Of a DNA stretch of 64,000 nucleotides, positions 17,442 to 22,563 are shown piece by piece (positions within the stretch are counted from its first letter, which is position 1; every line of letters begins with the position of its first letter). The translations under genes and the position numbers were made by a program. Origin of the DNA: a virus; the IMG/VR virus record IMGVR_UViG_3300032322_001315, positions 26,510 through 90,509 of that record. The stretch is one strand, 5' to 3'. The notes below the pieces were generated by a model that saw only the letters and a list, made by a program, of their open reading frames with translations, searched no databases and was not told where the DNA came from.

Positions 17442-17746
17442 CCGAGAATGAGATCCTTCTTAGGAAGTACGATACCTGATCCAAAAATACTATTATAATT
17501 GTCAATGAAATCTTCTGCTGGCACATATTCGTAGACAACATTCATCTTTGCGAGTGTCATCTTACTGCCGGTACGTTGTTCTGCATGGATAGGAAATGGA
17601 GTAAATCCTACATTGGGTCGGCCGTCTTGACCTCGAACAACAGCAATGCCTACCGGATTAACAATATGATAATCGAACTCAGATTCTTGTTCTACCTCCG
17701 CAAGAACCTCTTCTCCTGTGATTAACTTAAATGCTTTGATGTTCAT
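17438..17746 (-). CDS. Small conserved protein, possible Sm-like fold
   Basis: 102 residues from the ATG at 17746; a longer frame would run through the tRNA-Gly gene and can be discarded. The start reads MNIKAFKLITGEEVLAEV and the protein is all-beta by eye, ending before DNA polymerase (4 bp overlap). It shares the pattern MxxIKxFxLxxGExxxAxV and the segment PxEDFxxxY with the gene at 34886-35269, so the two are paralogues. The beta-rich, short layout resembles an Sm/LSM or SH3-type fold, which would fit RNA binding, but this is inference and no experimental function is known to me. Confidence 0.75.
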   Translation of the reverse strand: MNIKAFKLITGEEVLAEVEQESEFDYHIVNPVGIAVVRGQDGRPNVGFTPFPIHAEQRTGSKMTLAKMNVVYEYVPAEDFIDNYNSIFGSGIVLPKKDLILG

Positions 17747-17764
17747 AATTGCCTCATAAGAAAG

Positions 17765-17839
17765 TGGAGCGGGTAGTGGGAATTGAACCCATCCTCTCTG
17801 GCTTGGAAGGCCAGGGCACAACCACTATACCATACCCGC
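17765..17839 (-). tRNA. tRNA-Gly (anticodon UCC)
   Basis: 75 nt including the encoded CCA at the 3' end. The acceptor stem GCGGGTA pairs with TACCCGC, the anticodon loop reads CTTCCAA (TCC), and the T-loop is TTCAATT. It serves GGA/GGG codons, common for phage tRNAs that complement an AT-rich genome. Confidence 0.95.
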
Positions 17840-17841
17840 AG

Positions 17842-17871
17842 TTGATTTTGGATTGAATAAATACTTATAAT
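17842..17871 (+). promoter_or_regulatory. Sigma70-type promoter for the plus-strand pair
   Basis: TTGATT and TATAAT are separated by 18 bp on the plus strand; the expected start is ~15-17 bp before the ATG at 17894. AATAAATA at 17856-17863 could also act as a late promoter. Divergent from tRNA-Gly. Confidence 0.6.
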
Positions 17872-17893
17872 CAATCACTAAAGAAAGAAACAA

Positions 17894-18169
17894 ATGGACT
17901 TCTTTAAATTGGTTGCTGATGTAGGATTTCCTATGGCAGCAGCAATTTGTTCGGGGTACCTAGCATTTCTTACTTTAAAGTTCATTCTATCAAGTGTATT
18001 GAGTTCTGTCAAGAGCTTAATAGGTATAATTACTGCTCTTGACAACAGGGTTAAAACAATGAATAACGATGTTATTAGAATCGACACTTTAGTATCAAAT
18101 GCTTTAGGTGTTGAGCCTGACATAGAAAGAATCTCAAGAGCAGAAAAAGAAGGTTCTAGAAAGGACTAA
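17894..18169 (+). CDS. Small membrane protein, holin-like candidate (first of pair)
   Basis: 91 residues. FKLVADVGFPMAAAICSGYLAFLTLKFILSSV forms one hydrophobic membrane segment near the N-terminus (about residues 8-35). After it comes a polar, coiled-coil-like stretch (ALDNRVKTMNNDVIRIDTLV). The layout (VGFPxA start, single membrane segment, heptad tail) resembles YvrJ/BhlA-type small phage membrane proteins, some of which act as holins. It is one of just two plus-strand genes in the window, adjacent to its paralogue 1 bp downstream. Holin function is inference. An alternative is a virion or membrane-docking protein. Confidence 0.75.
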   Translation: MDFFKLVADVGFPMAAAICSGYLAFLTLKFILSSVLSSVKSLIGIITALDNRVKTMNNDVIRIDTLVSNALGVEPDIERISRAEKEGSRKD

Positions 18170-18170
18170 C

Positions 18171-18407
18171 ATGAACATCGTAGAATTCATCAATGAGTAT
18201 GGATTCCCTATTGTAGCCTGTTTCGGAATGGGCTACTTAATTTATTACGTCTGGATTTGGACAACAAAAGAAATAAAACCTGTTGTGACTGAAGCAAATA
18301 ATACTCTTATTTCTCTTGTTGACAGAATCAGAATGCTCGATAATGACTTGATACGTTTGAATCAAAAAATTAAAACAATCATTTCTTTGACACACAAAGA
18401 AAAATAG
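18171..18407 (+). CDS. Small membrane protein, holin-like candidate (second of pair)
   Basis: 78 residues, with an AAAGGA ribosome-binding site at proper spacing before the ATG at 18171. It has the same layout as the gene upstream: FINEYGFPIVACFGMGYLIYYVWIW as a membrane segment at ~5-30, then a polar helical segment ending DRIRMLDNDLIRLNQKIKTI. The shared patterns (GFPxxA near the start; VxxMxNDxIRID versus RMLDNDLIRL in the tail) show that the two are tandem paralogues. The stop at 18405-18407 is followed two bases later by the 3' end of tRNA-Leu on the other strand. Probable role in membrane disruption is inference. Confidence 0.75.
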   Translation: MNIVEFINEYGFPIVACFGMGYLIYYVWIWTTKEIKPVVTEANNTLISLVDRIRMLDNDLIRLNQKIKTIISLTHKEK

Positions 18408-18408
18408 T

Positions 18409-18493
18409 TGGTGCGAGAGACGGGACTCGAACCCGTACAGATTTCTCCGGCAGATTTTAAGTCTGCTGCGGCTACCGATTACGCCACTCTCGC
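18409..18493 (-). tRNA. tRNA-Leu (anticodon UAA)
   Basis: 85 nt with an encoded CCA. The acceptor stem GCGAGAG pairs with CTCTCGC, the anticodon stem GCAGA/TCTGC encloses CTTAAAA (TAA), and the variable arm is long as in class II tRNAs. It reads UUA, one of the most frequent codons in such an AT-rich phage. Confidence 0.95.
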
Positions 18494-18499
18494 ATTAAC

Positions 18500-18593
18500 T
18501 GGTCCTCCCGACAGGATTCGAACCTGTAACGTGCCCCCATCTAGAGCCAATGCCGGGTATAAGCCGGGTGTTTTACCATTAAACTACAGGAGG
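18500..18593 (-). tRNA. tRNA-like gene, anticodon UAU (Ile) with expanded variable region
   Basis: 94 nt with CCA. The acceptor CCTCCTG pairs with CGGGAGG (one G-U) and the T-arm ACAGG/CCTGT encloses TTCGAAT. The D-arm is GTTT/AAAC. The anticodon stem CCGG/CCGG (mismatch at its outermost pair) closes the loop CTTATAC, giving UAU by position. The region between anticodon and T arms is 24 nt rather than 4-5, and I see no stable variable arm in it. It may be an unusual or defective tRNA-Ile. Confidence 0.6.
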
Positions 18594-18600
18594 AAAAACT

Positions 18601-19065
18601 TTAAATAATCTGTTTCAATCTGTCTGCTGCATAACTAGCAGCGAACGCCTTAGGTTTAACAAACGGTACTACATTACAAGTACCTTTGATATAACCGATT
18701 GCTTGTTGAACAACACAAGAAGAACCATGCATTTGATTGGGATTAATATCCAAATGAACTTCTACATGACGGTCTTCAAGAACATCAGATAGTTTTTGAA
18801 ATAGTTCAGATACCTTATAAACTTCATTCATCAATCGCATAGAAGGTTTGTCTTTGCGTTGGTCATAATCTTTTTCTGTCGATACTTCTCCAAAAATCTT
18901 ACATCCATGTCGACCTTCTAGATGAACAACAATAGCAACAGTATAATCAGCATACCAAACTTCTTTTGAAATGTATCGTTCTGAGTCAGCACCTAGATAA
19001 ATCTTAGTATCGGGACCTTGTTCAGAAATAAACTGCTTCACTTCTTCAAGATTGAGTTTTTTCAT
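18601..19065 (-). CDS. RNase H-like protein, YkuK/DUF458 family
   Basis: 154 residues from the ATG at 19065 (MKKLNLEEVKQFI). An in-frame start at 19080 would leave an 8-nt leader, and the longest frame reaches back into its own promoter, so both are less likely. KIYLGADSERY supplies the first RNase H-type aspartate, VEVHLDINPNQMHGSS the second carboxylates, and the C-terminus VVPFVKPKAFAASYAADR is the family fingerprint. The product is expected to be a nuclease-fold or RNA-interacting cytoplasmic protein of unknown role. A strong sigma70-type promoter sits just upstream, after the rubrerythrin terminator. Confidence 0.8.
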   Translation of the reverse strand: MKKLNLEEVKQFISEQGPDTKIYLGADSERYISKEVWYADYTVAIVVHLEGRHGCKIFGEVSTEKDYDQRKDKPSMRLMNEVYKVSELFQKLSDVLEDRHVEVHLDINPNQMHGSSCVVQQAIGYIKGTCNVVPFVKPKAFAASYAADRLKQII

Positions 19066-19094
19066 TGCTGCTGCTTTCATCAAAGTATGCTCGT

Positions 19095-19123
19095 AGTATA
19101 TATCATACTTGGACAAATGTCAA
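19095..19123 (-). promoter_or_regulatory. Sigma70-type promoter TTGACA-17-TATACT
   Basis: Consensus-grade -35 and -10 hexamers at ideal spacing on the minus strand, directly downstream of the rubrerythrin terminator. The spacer begins TTTGTCCA, as in the promoter at 22439-22467. The predicted transcription start is near 19088. Confidence 0.85.
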
Positions 19124-19124
19124 G

Positions 19125-19148
19125 AAAAAAACCGCCCGAAGGCGGTTT
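19125..19148 (-). terminator. Rho-independent terminator after rubrerythrin
   Basis: On the minus strand the stem AAACCGCC / GGCGGTTT (8 bp) closes a TTCG tetraloop and is followed by a run of T. It ends the rubrerythrin transcript and separates it from the promoter just below. Confidence 0.9.
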
Positions 19149-19167
19149 CTTACCGACTCAATAAAAA

Positions 19168-19602
19168 TTAAGCATTTTCTGCTGTGTAATTTTCAAGAGT
19201 CTTCTTAAACTTGTTAGCATGACTGCGTTCTGCCTTTGCTAAGGTTTCAAACCAATCAGCAATTTCTTCAAACCCCTCATCTCGGGCGGTCTTCGCCATA
19301 CCTGGATACATATCGGTATATTCGTGTGTTTCGCCTTCGATTGCTGAATGGAGTGCATCAGAAACAGAATTGACTTGTTCTCCTGTACCAGGATCACCAG
19401 CACCCAGAGTCAACAGATATTCCATATGACCATGAGCGTGACCAGTTTCGCCTTCTGCTGTATTTCGAAAGACTGCTGCAACTTCAGGAGCACCTTCAAT
19501 ATCAGCCATATTTGCAAAATACAAGTAACGGCGATTTGCCATAGATTCACCAGCAAATGCTTCCTTCAAACACTCTTCAGTCTTAGACCCTTTTAGATTC
19601 AT
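19168..19602 (-). CDS. Rubrerythrin (ferritin-like diiron protein)
   Basis: 144 residues. The diiron ligands are visible: E19, E52-T-G-H55, E91 (or E94) and E125-R-S-H128 in a four-helix bundle pattern, with [12 protein letters not shown] and [12 protein letters not shown] typical of rubrerythrins. The C-terminal rubredoxin-like CxxC domain is absent, so it is the short form. It would reduce hydrogen peroxide in the cytoplasm using an external electron donor. The ribosome-binding site AGGAGA is 7 bases upstream of the ATG. It sits between two terminators, hence is its own unit or a read-through product of pqqA. An oxidative-stress role during infection is inference. Confidence 0.92.
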   Translation of the reverse strand: MNLKGSKTEECLKEAFAGESMANRRYLYFANMADIEGAPEVAAVFRNTAEGETGHAHGHMEYLLTLGAGDPGTGEQVNSVSDALHSAIEGETHEYTDMYPGMAKTARDEGFEEIADWFETLAKAERSHANKFKKTLENYTAENA

Positions 19603-19620
19603 TCTCTTCTCCTATCGCTC

Positions 19621-19655
19621 AAAAAAACCGAGACGTACTTTCGCAGAGGTCTCGG
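19621..19655 (-). terminator. Rho-independent terminator after pqqA
   Basis: On the minus strand CCGAGAC pairs with GTCTCGG around a 14-nt loop and is followed by seven T. It lies 22 bp beyond the pqqA stop and would end or limit its transcript before rubrerythrin. Confidence 0.8.
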
Positions 19656-19676
19656 GCATATTATATGTATATCTGC

Positions 19677-19748
19677 TTAGCGTGCAGCAATATACATGGT
19701 AACTTCAAATCCAAAACGCTTGTCTTGTGCAGTTGGCTTAGTCCACAT
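19677..19748 (-). CDS. pqqA: PqqA, precursor peptide of pyrroloquinoline quinone
   Basis: A 23-codon gene, ATG at 19748 and TAA at 19677-19679, too short for usual gene finders. It begins MWTKP and contains GFEVTMY. W2, K4-P5, D9, R11, G13, E15, V16-T17 and Y19 are the conserved PqqA positions. E15 and Y19, separated by three residues, are the pair that PqqE cross-links to build PQQ. It has a strong AAGGAG site 6 bases before the ATG. No pqqB-F gene is in this window, so the host enzymes would have to process it. The gene is followed by a terminator and by rubrerythrin. Product identity is firm; effect on host PQQ is inference. Confidence 0.93.
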   Translation of the reverse strand: MWTKPTAQDKRFGFEVTMYIAAR

Positions 19749-19858
19749 ATCAATCTCCTTAATTAAGAACTCACACAACGTCTGTGTGTACTCATATTTA
19801 ATCACATCTTGAGTTTTTGTGCATCGTACAACTCACTAAACACAAGTAATGAAAATTA

Positions 19859-20269
19859 TTAGTCTACTTCCATCCACTCACCATCCGCCTTGAACTGAAC
19901 TTTGTAGATTAATTCTAAGTACGTTATATGTGAGTGATTTAAAATCAATCTTCCTCGATGGTCTCTTTGAAGATGATATACATTGCCAGGAACTGGCTTG
20001 AATGCATAATTTGCCTGGTCGATTAGAAGAGCCAAGTCCATTGCCCGTCTTATTCTCTCATATTCTTTAACTATAATTTCTGCTTGCTTTTGTAAATAAG
20101 CAACCTTTTCATTATATCGATTTACTGATTGACTGAGATTATATGACTTTACATCTTCTACATTGACCGGAGCAAAATATACACTTCCTACTTCTGTTGG
20201 ATACGGCAAAGAATTTCTATCTAAACCCGCAACATTTAACTCTTTTGGTAAGTTCCACGGGTTTTTCAA
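19859..20269 (-). CDS. DUF2452 (C1orf50-like) protein
   Basis: 136 residues. N-terminal SLPYPTEVGSVYFAPVNVED, then a helix-rich QSVNRYNEKVAYLQKQAEIIVKEY, then FKPVPGNVYHLQRDHRGR and a C-terminal VQFKADGEWMEVD. This order matches DUF2452 (C1orf50 family), whose members occur in eukaryotes, bacteria and T4-like phages, with unknown function. It follows GroES by 3 bp and probably shares its transcript. Conserved aromatic residues suggest a small globular cytoplasmic protein. No catalytic motif is apparent. Confidence 0.75.
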   Translation of the reverse strand: MKNPWNLPKELNVAGLDRNSLPYPTEVGSVYFAPVNVEDVKSYNLSQSVNRYNEKVAYLQKQAEIIVKEYERIRRAMDLALLIDQANYAFKPVPGNVYHLQRDHRGRLILNHSHITYLELIYKVQFKADGEWMEVD

Positions 20270-20272
20270 AAG

Positions 20273-20533
20273 TTATTCCTCAAACACTCCAATAATTTCG
20301 TCCACACTAAGTTTATACAAATCGTCACCAATCTTGTGTGCTGCTTTCCAATTCACCAAAACAATATCACCTTCTTTTACTTCATCATCTTTTACTTCTG
20401 TACCGACATTAATAACTTGACCTCGTTGTGCCTCGTCTGTTCTTGACAAAATAATACCTGATTCAGTTTGCTTTTTTTGTTCCAAACTTCTGACGACAAC
20501 ATTACGACCCAATGCTCTGATTTTCATTTCCAT
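20273..20533 (-). CDS. groES: GroES-like co-chaperonin
   Basis: 86 residues. MEMKIRALGRNVVVRSLEQKKQ matches the GroES first strand (IRPLxDRVVVK), SGIILS the mobile loop tip, RGQVINVGTEV the VxAVG strand and EGDIVLVNWKAAHKIG the KVGDxV strand. The length is close to GroES (97) and shorter than T4 gp31 (111). It presumably replaces host GroES on GroEL for capsid folding, as gp31 does. The start at 20533 has AGGAA at ideal spacing. It overlaps the peptidase gene by 32 bp. Confidence 0.88.
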   Translation of the reverse strand: MEMKIRALGRNVVVRSLEQKKQTESGIILSRTDEAQRGQVINVGTEVKDDEVKEGDIVLVNWKAAHKIGDDLYKLSVDEIIGVFEE

Positions 20534-20966
20534 GTCTGTTCCTATTCATAAAGTTATAATATAAACCATCTTCCTTTTCGTATGCTTCTTTTTCCCAAGG
20601 ATACTCAAAATAACTTGACAGTTCTCTATCGAAAAATGTTCCTTTCCAATATTCCAGAGAATCATCAATTTCTTCTAAAATATACTGCTTGATGTGAATC
20701 ATTTCATGTGCTAATATTTTTAGCATTGGTTCTTCATATTCTTTTGCAAGGTAAATTGAAAATTCTCTCGGTTTACCTTTTGTATTATACCCATCAATAT
20801 CAACAAATGCAGCTTTGTTCTTTACGTTATATCGATAAAAATTTACTGTTATGATACAATTATTTCTGATTCTTTTAGAATCGATTAAACAAGAGGAATA
20901 ATAATCTACAGCAGACTCAACTTCCTTCTTTAGATTCTTTGGACAATTTCTTACAATTATCTTCAT
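20502..20966 (-). CDS. SprT-like zinc metallopeptidase
   Basis: 154 residues from the ATG at 20966, chosen because GGAAC precedes it by 6 bases; a longer frame to 20999 exists. LAHEMIHIKQY supplies the HExxH zinc-binding motif, and ELSSYFEYPWEKEAYE later gives a candidate third ligand E. The protein has no signal peptide, so it acts in the cytoplasm. SprT-like proteases can process DNA-protein crosslinks, but this family assignment rests on the zinc motif and length only. Overlaps GroES downstream and SpeD upstream. Confidence 0.7.
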   Translation of the reverse strand: MKIIVRNCPKNLKKEVESAVDYYSSCLIDSKRIRNNCIITVNFYRYNVKNKAAFVDIDGYNTKGKPREFSIYLAKEYEEPMLKILAHEMIHIKQYILEEIDDSLEYWKGTFFDRELSSYFEYPWEKEAYEKEDGLYYNFMNRNRHGNENQSIGS

Positions 20967-21366
20967 TAAAGAGTTCCGTACTGTTACCTTGTTGCGCATC
21001 TCTGTATATATTACTATATGAAATTTTCACAGGTTCAAACCATTCTTTCAACAAGTCTTTGACAACTTTAGCATCAAAGTATTTGCAAGAAAAAACGTCA
21101 AGATATAGGTCACCATTGTCGTCAAGAAAATGCGCCATAATGTTTGACGTTTCAATTAGTTGAATTGCTGTCCATCCTGCTTTATCAGTACCATCTGCAA
21201 AATGTACAAGTTGAGGTTCACCATAAGGAACCATATCAATTTCTTTTACAATCTCTTTTATAAAAGATACAATATATTCTTTATCTCTTGCCTTATTATA
21301 ATCGCAGCACATCGCATTCAAAATAAGATGTTGTCCCCAATATTCTACTGGTGTTTTATTTCTCAT
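20917..21366 (-). CDS. speD: S-adenosylmethionine decarboxylase (SpeD/SpeH type)
   Basis: 149 residues. Aligning to the prokaryotic class, serine 74 (in ETSN) is the pyruvoyl-forming residue; H79 is five and C94 twenty residues later, the exact spacing of S63, H68 and C83 in the Thermotoga maritima enzyme. YWGQHLILNA at 9-18 and LYLDVFSCKYFDAKVV at 87-102 complete the family pattern. It decarboxylates SAM for polyamine synthesis. E is replaced by T and H by N next to the serine, a change shared with phage forms. T4-like marine phages often carry speD. It lies between dCMP deaminase and the metallopeptidase with overlaps. Confidence 0.87.
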   Translation of the reverse strand: MRNKTPVEYWGQHLILNAMCCDYNKARDKEYIVSFIKEIVKEIDMVPYGEPQLVHFADGTDKAGWTAIQLIETSNIMAHFLDDNGDLYLDVFSCKYFDAKVVKDLLKEWFEPVKISYSNIYRDAQQGNSTELFNEDNCKKLSKESKEGS

Positions 21367-21823
21367 GTTTTATCACCTCTATGCCGCATTTCTTTAAGAA
21401 GTCTATACCATCATTGAGTCTATAGTTATCATCATAATAGACTTTTTTGATCCCAGCTGTATATATCTGCTTTGCACAATGAATACAAGGAGAATGAGTT
21501 AGAAACATTGTAGAATCTTGTCCTGACTCTGAACACTTTGCTAACTTTGCAATTGCATTTGCTTCTGCATGAATGACTTCATCTTTTGTTTTAAGTTCTT
21601 CAGGATAATACTCAATTGTTCTGCTTTCCGCATCAACAACTTCTCTTTCAGGAATTAAGACTTCACATTCATTGTCCCATCCTGATGGGGTACCATTATA
21701 ACCAACAGAAATAATGCGGTCATCTTTTACAATAATCGCACCAACTTGTAATTTTTTTGCTGTGGACAATTCTGCAAATCTCTTTGCAACGTCCATATAC
21801 GCATCAATAAATTTCTGTTTCAT
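21356..21823 (-). CDS. cd: dCMP deaminase (T4 cd-like)
   Basis: 155 residues. HAEANAIAKLAKC contains the catalytic HAE zinc site, and LTHSPCIHCAKQIYTAGI supplies the PCxxC cysteines. YNGTPSGWDNECE and KVYYDD complete the MafB/dCMP deaminase fold. It converts dCMP to dUMP to feed thymidylate synthesis for phage DNA. The length is shorter than T4 Cd (193) because the insertion domain is small. It starts nine bases downstream of tRNA-Met and overlaps the speD gene by 11 bp. Confidence 0.95.
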   Translation of the reverse strand: MKQKFIDAYMDVAKRFAELSTAKKLQVGAIIVKDDRIISVGYNGTPSGWDNECEVLIPEREVVDAESRTIEYYPEELKTKDEVIHAEANAIAKLAKCSESGQDSTMFLTHSPCIHCAKQIYTAGIKKVYYDDNYRLNDGIDFLKKCGIEVIKHEK

Positions 21824-21831
21824 AGTATCCT

Positions 21832-21908
21832 TGGTGGGCCGTCTGGGGTTCGAACCCAGTACCTATCGATTATGAGTCGATTGCTCATACCAAATGAGCT
21901 TCCAGCCC
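21832..21908 (-). tRNA. tRNA-Met or tRNA-Ile2 (anticodon CAU)
   Basis: 77 nt with encoded CCA. Anticodon stem ATCGA/TCGAT encloses CTCATAA (CAT), and T-arm CTGGG/CCCAG closes TTCGAAC. The acceptor stem GGGCTGG/ACGGCCC has one G-U and a mismatch at the inner end. Whether C34 is lysidinylated (Ile) cannot be seen. Confidence 0.9.
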
Positions 21909-21916
21909 AATTAAAG

Positions 21917-21992
21917 TGGCCTGCCTGGAGGGATTCGAACCCCCGACCGATAGCTTAGAAGGCTATTGCTCTTCCGGCTGAGCTACAGGCAG
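21917..21992 (-). tRNA. tRNA-Arg (anticodon UCU)
   Basis: 76 nt with encoded CCA. The acceptor CTGCCTG pairs fully with CAGGCAG, the anticodon stem ATAGC/GCTAT closes CTTCTAA (TCT), and the T-arm is GGGGG/CCCTC. It reads AGA, the main arginine codon of AT-rich phage genes. Confidence 0.95.
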
Positions 21993-21999
21993 AATGTTT

Positions 22000-22215
22000 T
22001 TACTTTGCTCCAAACATGTGTTGAACAATCTTTTCGTTAATCATATGAGGAATCGACAGATAGGGTTGTTCAAGTAGAAATGGACAACTTGTTTTCCATT
22101 TTCCATTCCTCACGAAATATCCATACTCATCCATATCTTCTTGCTTTGTAGCATCAAAGAATCTATGTTGTGTTGCACACCTAGTATGATGAATAAAATT
22201 ACTTAATGTACTCAA
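22000..22215 (-). CDS. Hypothetical protein
   Basis: 71 residues, starting MSTLSNFIHHTRCATQHRF and ending VQHMFGAK. Aromatic and histidine-rich in the first third, with one pair of well-spaced cysteines (C13, C44) but no recognised motif. It overlaps the preceding gene by 17 bp and ends 8 bp before tRNA-Arg, so it appears to belong to a small-gene transcript that includes the tRNAs. The codon usage resembles its neighbours. No function can be assigned. Confidence 0.5.
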   Translation of the reverse strand: MSTLSNFIHHTRCATQHRFFDATKQEDMDEYGYFVRNGKWKTSCPFLLEQPYLSIPHMINEKIVQHMFGAK

Positions 22216-22429
22216 GACTATCCTTCTTCATATAAAAGATTGTAACATTTTGATTTGACTCTGGGTTCACCCGAGAAACAGGAAGAAAAACTGTTCCGTC
22301 AATTTCTTTGATTTGCCATGTAGAGTTATTGTAGTAAATTTCAGAATCACGCAGACGATTACGCACCTTTCGAACAACTTCGACTGGTCGTTGCTGCTGC
22401 TTAATTTGACGTTTTGCTGTATGTTTCAT
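22199..22429 (-). CDS. Hypothetical basic protein
   Basis: 76 residues from the ATG at 22429; the frame opens upstream at 22534 but that part overlaps a terminator hairpin and a promoter, so it is not coding. The N-terminus is basic and glutamine-rich (MKHTAKRQIKQQQRP), followed by beta-like segments (IYYNNSTWQIKEIDGTVFLPVSR). No domain is recognised. The first transcribed base of the promoter at 22439-22467 would lie about three bases from this ATG, suggesting a leaderless or nearly leaderless message. It overlaps the next gene by 17 bp. Confidence 0.55.
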   Translation of the reverse strand: MKHTAKRQIKQQQRPVEVVRKVRNRLRDSEIYYNNSTWQIKEIDGTVFLPVSRVNPESNQNVTIFYMKKDSLEYIK

Positions 22430-22438
22430 AATGATTAT

Positions 22439-22467
22439 ATAGTACACTAGTTCTGGACAAAAGTCAA
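22439..22467 (-). promoter_or_regulatory. Sigma70-type promoter TTGACT-17-TACTAT
   Basis: Minus-strand promoter with TTTGTCCA after the -35, as at 19095-19123. The -35 box overlaps the distal arm of the hairpin at 22467-22489. The expected start is three bases from the ATG at 22429. Confidence 0.7.
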
Positions 22468-22489
22468 GAGGGGAATTTGCTTCCCCTCT
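22467..22489 (-). terminator. Terminator-like hairpin after hsp20 operon
   Basis: On the minus strand AGAGGGGAA pairs with TTCCCCTCT (9 bp, five-base loop). The following TGACTTTT is a broken T-tract, so termination may be partial. It closes the hsp20 transcript and abuts the next promoter. Confidence 0.65.
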
Positions 22490-22500
22490 TTGTTTACCAC

Positions 22501-22563
22501 TTACTTGTTGTATTGTCTGTTCAAATACTCCCATTCCTCATCGGTAACGGGCCACCAGTTCAT
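22501..22563 (-). CDS. 20-residue small protein coupled to hsp20
   Basis: ATG at 22563 overlaps the Hsp20 stop (ATGA) and the frame ends at a TAA at 22501-22503. The product starts MNWWPVTDEEWEYLNRQ and is acidic and aromatic (three tryptophans, two tyrosines). It is too short for automated detection. Evidence for reality is the exact stop-start overlap and coding-like composition, followed soon by the terminator hairpin. Function unknown; not recognised. Confidence 0.5.
   Translation of the reverse strand: MNWWPVTDEEWEYLNRQYNK

Noticed and set aside
17746-17821. N-terminal extension of the small gene before gp43
   Set aside because: This segment is the tRNA-Gly gene; the ATG at 17746 gives the paralogue-like start.
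19772-19788. Inverted repeat CACACA/TGTGTG upstream of pqqA as operator
   Set aside because: Low-complexity dinucleotide arms; no second copy found, so noted only as a possible leader hairpin.
22429-22534. N-terminal extension of the basic hypothetical protein
   Set aside because: It would translate through a terminator hairpin and a promoter.
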